Of a stretch of DNA of 64,000 nt, positions 36,165-45,618 are shown piece by piece (within the stretch, counting starts at the first letter, position 1; the number at the start of each line of letters is the position of its first letter). Source of the stretch: Gemmatimonadota bacterium (GTDB lineage: Bacteria > Gemmatimonadota > Gemmatimonadetes > Gemmatimonadales > GWC2-71-9); the NCBI GenBank assembly GCA_009692185.1, contig SHZT01000002.1, positions 159,455 to 223,454 of the forward strand, written 5' to 3'. The notes beneath the pieces are model-generated. The model did not search any database, was not told the origin of the DNA, and saw nothing but the letters and a program-made list of their open reading frames with translations. The position numbers and the translations under genes were made by a program.

Positions 36165-37120
36165 CCGGACCCGGCATGACCTCCGACCCGATCCGCGTCT
36201 CGGTCTTCGCCAAGACCGACGTGGGGCGCACGCGCGACCACAACGAGGACTGCTTCATCATGGCGGACCTCTCGCGGAACAACGCCTCGCTGCAGCCGGA
36301 CGTACGGGAACACGACCTGGGCCCCAAGGGCACCCTGCTCATGGTGGCGGACGGAATGGGCGGCGCGGCGTCGGGCGAAGTGGCGAGCGACATGGCCACC
36401 AAGACGGTGTTGGGCCACCTCTCGACCGAATGGATGAACGACGCCGAGAGCACGCCGCAGCAGTTCGCCTACCGGCTGAAGGAAGCGGTGGAGAAGGCGA
36501 ACCAGGCCATCCATCAATACGCCAAGGACCACCCCGAGAACCGTGGCATGGGCACGACCACCACGGCCGTCGGCATCCTGGGCGGCCACGTATACCTCTC
36601 GCAGGTGGGCGACTCCCGGGCCTACCTGGTGCGGGGCGGGGCGGCCATTCAGCTCACCAAGGACCAGTCGCTCATGCAGCGACTGGTGGACGCGGGCGAG
36701 CTGACGGAAGAGGAGGCCGAAAAGAGCGAGCGGCGGAACATCATTCTCCAGGCGCTGGGCCCGGACCCCAAGGTCCGGGTGGACCTGACGCACCAGGACG
36801 TGCGCAAGGGCGACGCCGTGGTGCTTTGTTCCGATGGACTTTCGGGACAGGTGAAGAAGGACGAGATCGCCCGCATCGTTTCCAGCGGGAAGGACCTGGT
36901 CGAGATCTGCAGCGAGCTCATCGAGCTGGCCAACCAGCGGGGCGGTCCGGACAACATCACCGTGATCGTCGCCCGGTTCAGCGGCGCGGGCCTGGGCGAC
37001 GCGGGGGATGGCGAGTCGGTCGGACACCAGGTGTACCCGCTGCTCGATCCGGAGTCCACCACCCAACCGGTGCCCATCTACAAGGGAGACCCGCCGAAGC
37101 GCTCCAGCTCCGCGGGGTGA
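36161..37120 (+). CDS. PP2C-family protein phosphatase
   Basis: The 319-aa product has the PP2C motifs RDHNEDCF, VADGMGG, TTTTAVG, GDSRAYL, CSDGLSGQ and GGPDNITVI, which bind the two metal ions. It would remove phosphate from Ser/Thr residues, reversing the preceding kinase. A Pro-rich tail (STTQPVPIYKGDPPKRSSS) follows the catalytic domain. The GTG at 36161 overlaps the kinase stop (GTGA); an ATG at 36176 would give a five-residue shorter protein and cannot be excluded. No transmembrane segment was found. Confidence 0.93.
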   Translation: MTGPGMTSDPIRVSVFAKTDVGRTRDHNEDCFIMADLSRNNASLQPDVREHDLGPKGTLLMVADGMGGAASGEVASDMATKTVLGHLSTEWMNDAESTPQQFAYRLKEAVEKANQAIHQYAKDHPENRGMGTTTTAVGILGGHVYLSQVGDSRAYLVRGGAAIQLTKDQSLMQRLVDAGELTEEEAEKSERRNIILQALGPDPKVRVDLTHQDVRKGDAVVLCSDGLSGQVKKDEIARIVSSGKDLVEICSELIELANQRGGPDNITVIVARFSGAGLGDAGDGESVGHQVYPLLDPESTTQPVPIYKGDPPKRSSSAG

Positions 37121-37127
37121 GATCCGC

Positions 37128-38585
37128 GTGAAGGCCCAGTTCCGTATTTTGTCCGGCTCTCGTTCGAGCCAGGTCGATGTTCTTTCCAAGGCCGAAATCG
37201 TTCTCGGCCGGCACCCCTCGTGTGACCTGCGGTTCCATCCCGACCAGGACCTCGACGTCTCCGGCAAGCACGCCACGATCGTCAAGAGCGGCACCAGTTG
37301 GGTCCTCAAGGATCTCCAGAGCCGGAACGGCACCCTCCTGAACGGCCACCGTATCAACGCCGACACCCGGATCGACGATACCGACCAGATCCAGCTCGGC
37401 GCGAGCGGCCCCAAGATTGAGTTCCGCACCGTCGCCGACTCCGTGGCCGACACGGCACCGCCCGTCTTTTCGCACACGCCGACCGCCGAACAGCAGCCCC
37501 GCACCACCGGCCGGCACGCGCCGCCGTCGGGCGCCGCGCCGCCTCCTCCGGTGAAGGCCGTGGCATCGGCCGGGGGAAGTACGACCCAGCGCATCCGGAT
37601 CGAGGTCGCGAAGCAAACCACGAAGTTCAAGTGGGTGACCGCAGCACTCGCCGCCATCCTGGTTGTCGCGGTGGGCGGCGTCTACCTGATCAGCCAGCAG
37701 CAGGAGAAAGCGCGGGAGAGCGAGGTCCTGTCCCTTCGCGCGCGCACGGACAGCGTCGTGCGCGCGGCGGACGAGGCCATGCGCGCGCTCCAGGGGCAAA
37801 TGGCCGGCCTGGGCGACGCGCTTCGCCAGTCGCAAACACAGGTACAGGGTCTCCAGACCCAGCTGGCGTCGGCGCATGCATCAGGAGACCGCTCACAGGT
37901 CATCGAACTGAGCCGCCAGCTGGACGACGTGAGCGACCGCCTGAAGAACCAGCAGGTCGCCGCCCAGGTGGACTATCGCAAGATCTTCGCGGCGAACCAG
38001 CACTGCGTCGCCCTGGTATACGTGCGGTTCAGCGACGGCACGTTCACCGGCACCGCGTTCGCCGTCCGGCCCGACTGCACGATGCTCACCAACCGGCACG
38101 TGGTCGCCGGTGCGGACGGCGCCAGGCAGGCGCTGGATGTTGCGATCAAGTTCACCGACTCCCCGCAGATGTTCGGCGGCCGCGTGTTGCAGATCTCTCC
38201 CGACGCCGACCTCGCCGTCATCCGCGTGCGGAACCTCGAGGGCACTGTCCCCACCTGCCACCTGACCCAGGAATCAGACCCCGTCCAGCCCGGTGACCCC
38301 GTGGCGACGATCGGATTCCCGCTGGGAACATCCCTGCCGATGCTCACCCAAGGCGAAAAAACAATCGCCAAGGCCACGTTCACCGCCGGCACGGTGAGCA
38401 AGGTCTTGCCCGACCAGGTCCAGATCGACGGGTATGGCGCCGAGGGGGCCAGCGGCAGCCCCTATTTCGACGGCAAGGGCGACGTGGTCGGCGTACTGCA
38501 TGCCGGTGAGCCGGGCACCAATGGCCGCGTGGTATACGCTGTGCCGGTCTCCGAGGCCATCAAGCTCCTGCAGACGATCAACTAG
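37128..38585 (+). CDS. FHA-domain trypsin-like serine protease, membrane-anchored
   Basis: The 485-aa product has an N-terminal FHA domain (about 1-100, IVLGRHPSCDLRF and DLQSRNGTLLNGH), a Pro/Ala linker, one membrane helix (about 167-188), a periplasmic coiled coil and a C-terminal trypsin-like protease with His324 (TNRHVV), Asp361 (DADLAVIRV) and Ser442 (GASGSP), the catalytic triad of DegP-like proteases. FHA faces the cytoplasm and the protease the periplasm. It is the last gene of the FHA-kinase-PP2C run and a good candidate for relaying phosphosignals to periplasmic proteolysis. Confidence 0.9.
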   Translation: MKAQFRILSGSRSSQVDVLSKAEIVLGRHPSCDLRFHPDQDLDVSGKHATIVKSGTSWVLKDLQSRNGTLLNGHRINADTRIDDTDQIQLGASGPKIEFRTVADSVADTAPPVFSHTPTAEQQPRTTGRHAPPSGAAPPPPVKAVASAGGSTTQRIRIEVAKQTTKFKWVTAALAAILVVAVGGVYLISQQQEKARESEVLSLRARTDSVVRAADEAMRALQGQMAGLGDALRQSQTQVQGLQTQLASAHASGDRSQVIELSRQLDDVSDRLKNQQVAAQVDYRKIFAANQHCVALVYVRFSDGTFTGTAFAVRPDCTMLTNRHVVAGADGARQALDVAIKFTDSPQMFGGRVLQISPDADLAVIRVRNLEGTVPTCHLTQESDPVQPGDPVATIGFPLGTSLPMLTQGEKTIAKATFTAGTVSKVLPDQVQIDGYGAEGASGSPYFDGKGDVVGVLHAGEPGTNGRVVYAVPVSEAIKLLQTIN

Positions 38586-38593
38586 ACCGAACG

Positions 38594-40012
38594 CTACCGC
38601 AGTCGTCCCACCACCCACCTCGCCGCGGCCTCCTGCATCAACGGTTGCCCATGCCAGGCGCACACCACGGGCGCGTCACCAGGTACCTGGCCCAGCAGTC
38701 GCGGGTGACCAAAGAGCACGAATAGCGCGGTAGACCCCGCGAGCTCCCGCAGCGCCGCCATCGATCGCTCTCCCAGGGCCGCCCTGCCCTTCCACGAACG
38801 CGGCTCGCTGTAGACAACCGTCACGCGCGATGCCGGCGCCCCGGTCCGCACACCGCCAGCCCGAAGTGTCTTCGCGAAGATGTCGCGTGGACCGACGATA
38901 TACGGCCCACCCACGTCATCATCCACCACCGAGATAGCCAGCGGCTCCACCAGCCGCAGCATGTCGCCTCGCAGCGTGTGAACGGCCAGGTCCGCGGTCG
39001 TATCGGCGAATGTGCGGTGCGCCGCCGCATCGGGCGCGGGTGGCTCCGGGGACCGCACCAGCTCGGCCAATAGCGTCACGCGGCTGACCGCGTCGTCCAG
39101 GCGTTTCCGGAAGCCGGGGGCCGTCGCCGCGCGATCGAGCGCCGCCGCCACGGCCAGCGGATCGCTCGGGTAGAGGAGCGCGTCACACCCCGCGGCGATC
39201 GCCTCCACCGCCGCGCGGCTGGGCCCCCGGCCCTTGAGCGCGCCTTCCATGATGAACGCGTCGGTGACGACGGGACCGGTGAACGCCGCGCGATCGCGCA
39301 GATAGCCCAGGATGGTTTTCGACAGCGTGGCGGGCACCCCCGACGGATCCCAGCCCGGATACGCGACGTGGGCGGTCATCACCGAACGCACGCCGGCCGC
39401 GACCGCCGCGCGAAACGGAGCCAAGTCCTGCGCTTCCAGTTCGGCAAGCGGCGTCCGGACGACCGGCAGCGTGGCGTGGCTGTCGAGCGTCGTGCGGCCG
39501 TGACCGGGGTAGTGCTTCACCGTGGCCGCGACACCGCTCGCCTGTGCCCCGGTCACCCACGCGGAGACCAGGCCGCCCACCACCGCAGCATCGTCTCCGA
39601 AACTCCGGGTTTGCACGATGGGATTCTCCGGCTCGATATCCAGGTCGCCAACCGGGGCGTAGACCCAGTTGACCCCGACCGACCGGGCCTCGCGCGCGGT
39701 GATCTCACCGCACCGGCGCGACAGGTCGGGGTTACGGAGAAAACCGAGTGCCGCGGCAGGTGGGAGGTGTGTCAGGCCGTCGAACTGCTGCGCGGCCCCC
39801 CGCTCCAGGTCGGACCCGATCAGCAACGGATGCGCGCTCGCCGTCTGAAGATCCGCGGTGAGTTTCCGGACGGCGTCGGCGCGGCCGCCGAACAGTATGT
39901 ACCCGCCAATGCCGGCCTTGAGCGTCGCGTCAATGCGGGCGCGCTCGTGCCCGAACCCGGTGGATCCCCGCCAGCGCAGCGCCGGAAAGACGAGGCGGGC
40001 CGTGGTGCTCAC
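38594..40012 (-). CDS. nagZ: glycoside hydrolase family 3, beta-N-acetylglucosaminidase
   Basis: The 472-aa product has the GH3/NagZ barrel: IGSDLERGAAQQFDG, VNWVYAPVGDLD, and the diagnostic KHYPGHGRTTLDSH loop that carries the Asp/His dyad of NagZ, then VVTDAFIMEGAL with the nucleophile-side Asp. A C-terminal extra domain of about 130 residues follows. NagZ releases GlcNAc from cell-wall muropeptides. The GTG start overlaps anmK's stop by 4 nt. It lies three genes down the muropeptide-recycling run. Confidence 0.92.
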   Translation of the reverse strand: MSTTARLVFPALRWRGSTGFGHERARIDATLKAGIGGYILFGGRADAVRKLTADLQTASAHPLLIGSDLERGAAQQFDGLTHLPPAAALGFLRNPDLSRRCGEITAREARSVGVNWVYAPVGDLDIEPENPIVQTRSFGDDAAVVGGLVSAWVTGAQASGVAATVKHYPGHGRTTLDSHATLPVVRTPLAELEAQDLAPFRAAVAAGVRSVMTAHVAYPGWDPSGVPATLSKTILGYLRDRAAFTGPVVTDAFIMEGALKGRGPSRAAVEAIAAGCDALLYPSDPLAVAAALDRAATAPGFRKRLDDAVSRVTLLAELVRSPEPPAPDAAAHRTFADTTADLAVHTLRGDMLRLVEPLAISVVDDDVGGPYIVGPRDIFAKTLRAGGVRTGAPASRVTVVYSEPRSWKGRAALGERSMAALRELAGSTALFVLFGHPRLLGQVPGDAPVVCAWHGQPLMQEAAARWVVGRLR

Positions 40013-41130
40013 GCCGGCGTAATCCTGCCGAGCACGCGGGGGCCCCTGGCGCCCGTCGCGGAGGGCACGTTGCCGGGCATTCCCTTGAGCGCAAGCCACC
40101 CCAGCAGCGCGAACACGACGGCTTCCTTGGCGTCACCATCGAAGAAGAGGTCGCTGAACTTGAGCACCGGCCACGGCGCAAGGGCGCCGGCCAGCTCGGA
40201 GAACAGGAGCGTATTGCGGGCCCCGCCGCCCGACACGACGACATCGCCCTCGGCGTCATGCGGCAGCCACCGTGACAACTGGTGCGCAATTGAGCGCACC
40301 GTGAGGCGCACGGCCGTCGCGAGGGAGTCCTCCCCCAAGGTCCCGGGCGACCGGTGGCGCACCGTTGCGATCAACCGGTCGGCGAACTCGTCGCCGAACA
40401 CCTCCCGTCCGGTGCTCTTGGGCGGACGCTGCTCGAAATAGGGATGCGTCAGCAGCTGGTTGACCACGTCATCCGCCGCCTGGCCCCGGGAAGCTTTCAT
40501 GCCCCCGGTATCGAACGGCAGCGTGGGGTCGAGCGAGCGGGCGACGGCATCGATGATCGCGACGCCCGGCCCAGTATCGAAGGCCAGCACCTTGTCGGTG
40601 ACGCCCCGCCTGGGTATCCAGCTGACATTGGCCATGCCGCCCAGGTTGAGCAGGACTCGCCCGCCATTGGCGCGGCCAAACAGGAGCGCGTCGGCAATCG
40701 GCACCAGCGGCGCACCCTCTCCTCCCGCGGCGACGTCCCGGCTCCGGAAATCGCTCACTACCAGAACGCCCAGCCGCTCCGCGAGCACCGCGGGGTCACC
40801 GATCTGGAGAGTGGCCCGGCGGGGCTCGTGCCAGATCGTCTGGCCGTGGGACGCAATAAATGACAGCTCCGATGACTTTGTCGCGGAATCCGTCAGCAAG
40901 GCGCCGGCCGCGCGGGCCCACCGCTCGCCCAGCTCCACGTTGAGGAGCGCCAGGTCCCGCGCCTTGCCCTCGCGGATCGCGGATCGAATCGAGTCCCTGA
41001 ATGTCGGCGAGTACGACTCGGTGTGAAAGCGAACCAGGTCTACCCGGTCCGCGGCGTGGATACGCACCAGCGCCACGTCAACGCCGTCCAGCGACGTGCC
41101 AGACATGATGCCGAGGGCGAGGTCGCTCAA
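40009..41130 (-). CDS. anmK: anhydro-N-acetylmuramic acid kinase
   Basis: AnmK converts 1,6-anhydro-MurNAc to MurNAc-6-phosphate with ATP. The 373-aa protein starts MSDLALGIMSGTSLDGVDVA, the conserved AnmK signature, with a TTG initiation codon overlapping murQ's stop (TTGA). ATPase-type motifs GGMANVSWI, FDTGPG and VSGGGARN are visible. It is the middle gene of a murQ-anmK-nagZ run. Confidence 0.95.
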   Translation of the reverse strand: MSDLALGIMSGTSLDGVDVALVRIHAADRVDLVRFHTESYSPTFRDSIRSAIREGKARDLALLNVELGERWARAAGALLTDSATKSSELSFIASHGQTIWHEPRRATLQIGDPAVLAERLGVLVVSDFRSRDVAAGGEGAPLVPIADALLFGRANGGRVLLNLGGMANVSWIPRRGVTDKVLAFDTGPGVAIIDAVARSLDPTLPFDTGGMKASRGQAADDVVNQLLTHPYFEQRPPKSTGREVFGDEFADRLIATVRHRSPGTLGEDSLATAVRLTVRSIAHQLSRWLPHDAEGDVVVSGGGARNTLLFSELAGALAPWPVLKFSDLFFDGDAKEAVVFALLGWLALKGMPGNVPSATGARGPRVLGRITPA

Positions 41131-42053
41131 GCCGACACCGGCGGCGGGTCGCCGGCCGCCGCGCGGACACTGCCGCGGGCTTTTTCAAGGAGGCGCGCGG
41201 CCTCTTCGCGCGACCCGCCGCGGCGCACCATGACCACGGCGATCTTGACGCTTCCACCGGCCGCCTCGATGGCCACGCGTGCCTGGTCGCGGCTCACACC
41301 GCACGCCTCCATCACGATCCGTTCGCCGCGATCGACGAGTTTGTCGGACAGGGCCACGAGGTCCACCATCAGGTTCCCGTAGGCCTTGCCCATGCGGATC
41401 ATCGCGCCGGTCGTAATCGTGTTGAGCGCGAGCTTGGTGGCCGTGCCGGCCTTGAGGCGGGTGGACCCGGTGAGCGCCTCAGGGCCGACGGGCACCACGA
41501 TCAGGACGTCGCACGTCTCGGTCAGTAGCGCCGGCGGGTCCGCACAGGTGAGGAACCCCGTGCTGGCGCCAATGGTCTGCGCGCGGGCCAGGGCGGCCCG
41601 GACGTACGGCGTCGTTCCACTCGCGGCTATGCCGATGACGAAATCCTTGTCGGTGACGCGCTGGGTATCCATCGCCGCCGTGCCGGCGTGCACGTCGTCC
41701 TCGGAACCCTCCTGGCTCTTCACCAGGGCCGCGTAGCCGCCGGCGATGACACCCACCACCATTTCCGCCGGCGTGCCAAACGTCGGCGGGCATTCCGCCG
41801 CGTCGAGCACGCCGAGGCGTCCGCTGGTGCCGGCCCCGACATAGATCAGCCGCCCGCCCGCCGTGAATGCGGCCACTGCCAAGTCGATGGCCTTGGCGAT
41901 TTCGGTCCGGGCGGCAAGCACCGCGCCGGCAACCGTCCGGTCTTCGGCGTTGAGCAGGTCCACGATCTCGAGCGATGACGCGGTATCTATCGCCGCCGTC
42001 CGGGGGTTCCGGCGCTCGGTGAGGCGGGGGTCAACGAAGTCGGGAGTTGCCAT
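41127..42053 (-). CDS. murQ: N-acetylmuramic acid 6-phosphate etherase
   Basis: MurQ cleaves the lactyl ether of MurNAc-6-P to give GlcNAc-6-P and D-lactate. The 308-aa protein is a SIS-domain protein with LIYVGAGTSGRLGVLDAAEC, ASGTTPYVRAAL and STRLKAGTATKLALN, the characteristic MurQ segments. It is the first gene of the recycling run and is divergent from ggt, whose start is 64 nt away. The start MATPDFVDPRLTERRN is typical. Confidence 0.95.
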   Translation of the reverse strand: MATPDFVDPRLTERRNPRTAAIDTASSLEIVDLLNAEDRTVAGAVLAARTEIAKAIDLAVAAFTAGGRLIYVGAGTSGRLGVLDAAECPPTFGTPAEMVVGVIAGGYAALVKSQEGSEDDVHAGTAAMDTQRVTDKDFVIGIAASGTTPYVRAALARAQTIGASTGFLTCADPPALLTETCDVLIVVPVGPEALTGSTRLKAGTATKLALNTITTGAMIRMGKAYGNLMVDLVALSDKLVDRGERIVMEACGVSRDQARVAIEAAGGSVKIAVVMVRRGGSREEAARLLEKARGSVRAAAGDPPPVSA

Positions 42054-42117
42054 GTAGCTCGCGGGAGGAGGCTGGGGTAATTTCCCCGAAGCACTCCCAC
42101 CGGTCAACGAGGGAACC

Positions 42118-43869
42118 ATGATTGTCGTCTGCCGGCGGCTGGTCCACGCCGCCCTGCTGGTTGTCCTGGCCGCCGCATGCGGCCGCCCTGCGTCTCCCAC
42201 ACCTGTGGGGTTCGTTCCCGCGGAGTGGCCCCTGGGGGCGAAGGTCCAGCCCGTCACGGGCGCCCAAGCCATGGTCGTGTCGGGCAGCCCGATCGCCTCC
42301 GCCGTCGGGGTCGAAGTGCTCCGGCAGGGCGGGAACGCAGTGGATGCGGCCGTCGCCGTGGGGTTCGCGCTGACCGTTGTGCACCCCGAGGCCGGGAACA
42401 TCGGGGGCGGCGGGTTCATGGTCATCCGCCTGGCCGACGGGCGCGTCCGGACGCTGGACTACCGGGAAATGGCGCCGGGCCGCTCGACCCACGACATGTA
42501 CCTGGATTCGACCGGCGCCATCGCGGACACCCTGCGCAGCGTGACCGGTCATTTGTCGTCCGGCGTCCCCGGCAGTGTCGCCGGCCTCACCGAGGCCGCC
42601 CGCCATTACGGCACGGTGCCGCTGGCCCGGCTCTTGGAACCGGCCATTCGCTACGCGCGTGAGGGGTTCGTCCTGGACTCGTTCCGTTTCCGGTCGATCA
42701 ACGGTTCCCGGGCGCGCCTCAAGAAGTTCGAAACGTCCCGCCGCCAGTTCCTGCTGGCGAACGATTCCGCGCCCCCGCCCGGATCAACGCTCGTGCAGCC
42801 GGACCTCGCCCACACGCTTCAGTCCATCGCCGACAGCGGATGGCGCGTCTTCTACCAGGGCTATATCGCCGACCTCATCGTGGCCGAAATGGAACGGGGC
42901 GGCGGCATGATTTCGAAGGAAGACTTGGCGGCGTACCGGCCCGAGTGGCGGGAGCCGATCACCTTCACCTATCGCGGCCACACCATTTACACCATGGCGC
43001 CGTCGTCGTCTGGCGGCGTCACCATGGCCGAAATGCTGAATATTCTCGAGGGGTACGACCCGGTTCCTCCATTCGCATCCGCGGAGCAGGTGCACATCCT
43101 CACCGAGAGCATGCGCCGCGCGTTCATCGACCGGAACAGCATCCTGGGAGACCCGGCGTTCGTGGACCTGCCGATCGCGCGGCTCCTGCTCAAGCCCTAC
43201 GCCGCAAAGCTCCGGGCAACGATTGAACGGGACCGCGCGACGCCCACCCCGCCCGATGGCAAGGCTATCGCGCACGAGGGCAACGAGACCACACACTACT
43301 CCGTGGTGGATGCCATGGGGAACGCGGTGAGCGTGACGACAACCCTCAACAACTCCTACGGGAGCGCGGTTACCGTGGCCGGGGCGGGGTTCCTCCTGAA
43401 TGACGAGATGGACGACTTCACCACCGCGCCCGGCAAGCCCAACATGTACGGGCTCATCCAGGGCGAGGCGAACTCCATCGCGCCCGGCAAACGGATGCTC
43501 TCGGCCATGACGCCGACGATCGTGCTGGACCCGCGGGGCGAACTGGAAATGGTCCTCGGCACGCCGGGTGGACCGACCATCATCACGACCGTGGCCCAGG
43601 TGATCTCAAACGTCATTGACCACCACATGCCGATGGCGCAGGCCGTGGCTGCCCCGCGAATTCACCACCAGGCCCTGCCGGACACGATCCGGTTTGAACC
43701 CAACGGCCTGCTGCCGGCCACCGTCGATCGCCTGATCGCGATGGGCCACGCCATCAAGGTGCGGCCGGGGTCCGGGTTCTCCGGAGACGTGGCGGCGATT
43801 GAACGCACCCGTGCAGGATGGGTGGGGGTCGCGGATCCCCGAAGAGGGGCTGGGGCGGTAGGGTACTGA
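42118..43869 (+). CDS. ggt: gamma-glutamyltransferase, putative lipoprotein
   Basis: The 583-aa product starts MIVVCRRLVHAALLVVLAAA followed by Cys21, a lipobox-like end. It contains the GGT motifs GSPIASAVGVEVLRQGGNAV, AGNIGGGGFMVI and ETTHYSVVD, where Thr392 is the likely autoprocessing nucleophile that gives the mature two-subunit enzyme. It transfers or hydrolyses gamma-glutamyl groups, chiefly from glutathione, in the periplasm. Length is normal. It is convergent with the glycine-zipper lipoprotein gene. Confidence 0.93.
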   Translation: MIVVCRRLVHAALLVVLAAACGRPASPTPVGFVPAEWPLGAKVQPVTGAQAMVVSGSPIASAVGVEVLRQGGNAVDAAVAVGFALTVVHPEAGNIGGGGFMVIRLADGRVRTLDYREMAPGRSTHDMYLDSTGAIADTLRSVTGHLSSGVPGSVAGLTEAARHYGTVPLARLLEPAIRYAREGFVLDSFRFRSINGSRARLKKFETSRRQFLLANDSAPPPGSTLVQPDLAHTLQSIADSGWRVFYQGYIADLIVAEMERGGGMISKEDLAAYRPEWREPITFTYRGHTIYTMAPSSSGGVTMAEMLNILEGYDPVPPFASAEQVHILTESMRRAFIDRNSILGDPAFVDLPIARLLLKPYAAKLRATIERDRATPTPPDGKAIAHEGNETTHYSVVDAMGNAVSVTTTLNNSYGSAVTVAGAGFLLNDEMDDFTTAPGKPNMYGLIQGEANSIAPGKRMLSAMTPTIVLDPRGELEMVLGTPGGPTIITTVAQVISNVIDHHMPMAQAVAAPRIHHQALPDTIRFEPNGLLPATVDRLIAMGHAIKVRPGSGFSGDVAAIERTRAGWVGVADPRRGAGAVGY

Positions 43870-43871
43870 CA

Positions 43872-43939
43872 GGGAAACGGGAAAAGGGAAAAGTAAAGGC
43901 GCCTCTGGAATCGGGCGCCCTTACTTTTCCCTTTTCCCC
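43872..43939. repeat. GGGAAAA inverted-repeat element, 68 nt
   Basis: A left arm beginning CGGGAAAAGGGAAAAGTAAA and a right arm ending CTTACTTTTCCCTTTTCCCC form a near-perfect stem around a short loop (CTCTGGAATC). It lies between the convergent ggt and lipoprotein genes, where it could act as a bidirectional terminator. It is a shorter relative of the 18.8-kb element and shares its GGGAAAA units. Confidence 0.8.
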
Positions 43940-43943
43940 TCGC

Positions 43944-44738
43944 TCAGTCCGCGATCGGCTCCAGCTTGAAATCCGCGGTCAGGATGATGCGCACGAGCGC
44001 ACCCGCCGGGAGAAGAATGTCCGTGTCCTTGCTGGCGACGGCGACGCCGGCACCGGCAGCCGCGCCGACTGCGCCCCCGATTACGGTGCCCTTGGCGTTC
44101 CCGCCAATGAGCCGGCCGGCGATCGCGCCGACAGCGGTGCCGACTCCAACCTTGGCCGCATCTCCCGCGGTGACGCCGCGTCCCTTCATGACCGTCCCCA
44201 GCGTGTCCTGGCGGGCCTGCACGGCATAGTTGCGCCCACCGAATGACACCTTGCTGAAAGTCAGCACCATCCGGCCCTCACCGCCCGGACGCCCGGCGGG
44301 AGCGATGTCAGAGATGGTGCCGCTGAAAATTGCGCCTCCGGGAATCACTTCCCGGCCCTGCGCATCAGTGATCGGGGCAGTGGATGCCGCGGTGACCATG
44401 TCACCCTTCTTGTTCCTCCGCGACGTGATCGAATCGGTGGCGTACAGCTCCACGCTCGTCCCCTCGCCGAGCGACGGCGTCACCAGCTTCTCGGGCTGGC
44501 GCGACGGCGGGGGCGTCGGGGTTTGGGCCTTGGGAGGCGTGGCAGACTGCTTCTTGGGCTGCGGGGCCGGTTTCGGGGCTTCCACCGCCGGCCGGTCGTT
44601 GGCAGCCGTCGTGGACTCCGCCGGAGCCAGGCTCAAATCGCGCGCGGGCTCCTGCTGTTTCGCGGCTTCGCCGCCACCGCAGGCCACGAAGGCCAGGGCG
44701 GCCGCCAAGGCACTCACTCGAATCCGGACGTCAGACAT
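43944..44738 (-). CDS. glycine-zipper lipoprotein
   Basis: The 264-aa product starts MSDVRIRVSALAAALAFVAC, a lipoprotein signal peptide. A Pro/Lys-rich spacer (residues about 35-95), a beta-rich central part and a C-terminal glycine zipper (GVGTAVGAIAGRLIGGNAKG, IGGAVGAAAGAGVAV) follow. The zipper suggests membrane association or oligomerisation. The central part (VMLTFSKVSFGG-like) is reminiscent of OmpA/VirB10-like proteins, but no specific family is assigned. Confidence 0.75.
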   Translation of the reverse strand: MSDVRIRVSALAAALAFVACGGGEAAKQQEPARDLSLAPAESTTAANDRPAVEAPKPAPQPKKQSATPPKAQTPTPPPSRQPEKLVTPSLGEGTSVELYATDSITSRRNKKGDMVTAASTAPITDAQGREVIPGGAIFSGTISDIAPAGRPGGEGRMVLTFSKVSFGGRNYAVQARQDTLGTVMKGRGVTAGDAAKVGVGTAVGAIAGRLIGGNAKGTVIGGAVGAAAGAGVAVASKDTDILLPAGALVRIILTADFKLEPIAD

Positions 44739-44830
44739 ACACAGCCTCCAGTATCAGTTGCGGGCGCACCACTCAGGGATAGAAAAGTCACGACGCGCAC
44801 CGGCGGACGCAAGCGCCCGTGATGCGGGCG

Positions 44831-45559
44831 TTACAGCCGTGACTTCAGAAAGCCCGGCGTGAGACCCTGCAGCCAGCCGGCCAGGAGCGAGAAGTACCCC
44901 GTGGCCATGAGGAGCCCGACGAACACGAGCGTGGCCCCGGAAATCCGGGTAACCAGCGGCATGAAACGGCGGAATCGCTTGAACCAGCCGATGAACCGCT
45001 CCACCGCGTACGCCGCCAGGACGAACGGCACGGCGAGCCCCAGCGAGTATGCGAGCAGCAGCGAGATCCCCTGTCCCAGGCTCGCCTGGGAATTCGCATA
45101 GACCAGGATCGCGCCCAGGATCGGCCCGATGCAGGGCGTCCAGCCGGCGCCGAACGCCATGCCGACGAGCAGGCTCCCGAAGTAGCCGAGCGGCTTGTCC
45201 TGCAAATGGACGCGGCGCTCCCGGGCAAGCGCGCCCCACTGGAACGCGCCGAGCAGGTACAACCCGAAGAACACGATCAGCGCGCCGCCGAACCGTTCGA
45301 ACCAGACTCTCTGGGCCAGCATGGCCTGGCCGAGCGCCGTGGCCGTCGCGCCCAACACGACGAAGATGATGGTGAACCCGGTCACGAACATCAGGGCGTG
45401 GGATACCGCCAGCCACCGTCGCTCGCCCAGCTCGTCCAGTGACAGGCCGGTAATGAATGAGACGTAACTCGGTATGAGCGGGAGGACGCAGGGCGACAGA
45501 AACGACAGCAGGCCCGCCAGGAAGGCGAGCCCGAGGCTGACGGATTCAGGCGGTGTCAT
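44831..45559 (-). CDS. ccdA: CcdA-type cytochrome c biogenesis membrane protein
   Basis: The 242-aa protein has six or seven membrane helices. Two pairs of hallmark residues are visible: Cys24 in FLSPCVLPLIPS and the Cys in GWTPCIGPILGAIL, the redox pair of CcdA/DsbD core proteins. CcdA passes reducing power from thioredoxin to the periplasm for heme attachment. It would fit the c-type cytochrome at 20.7 kb. A GC-rich hairpin just after its stop (44815-44831) may weakly terminate it. Confidence 0.94.
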   Translation of the reverse strand: MTPPESVSLGLAFLAGLLSFLSPCVLPLIPSYVSFITGLSLDELGERRWLAVSHALMFVTGFTIIFVVLGATATALGQAMLAQRVWFERFGGALIVFFGLYLLGAFQWGALARERRVHLQDKPLGYFGSLLVGMAFGAGWTPCIGPILGAILVYANSQASLGQGISLLLAYSLGLAVPFVLAAYAVERFIGWFKRFRRFMPLVTRISGATLVFVGLLMATGYFSLLAGWLQGLTPGFLKSRL

Positions 45560-45618
45560 GGGACGCGTGGGACATCAGCACGAAATGTAGCGAAGCCGGG
45601 CGCGGACCGGGGTGAGGC

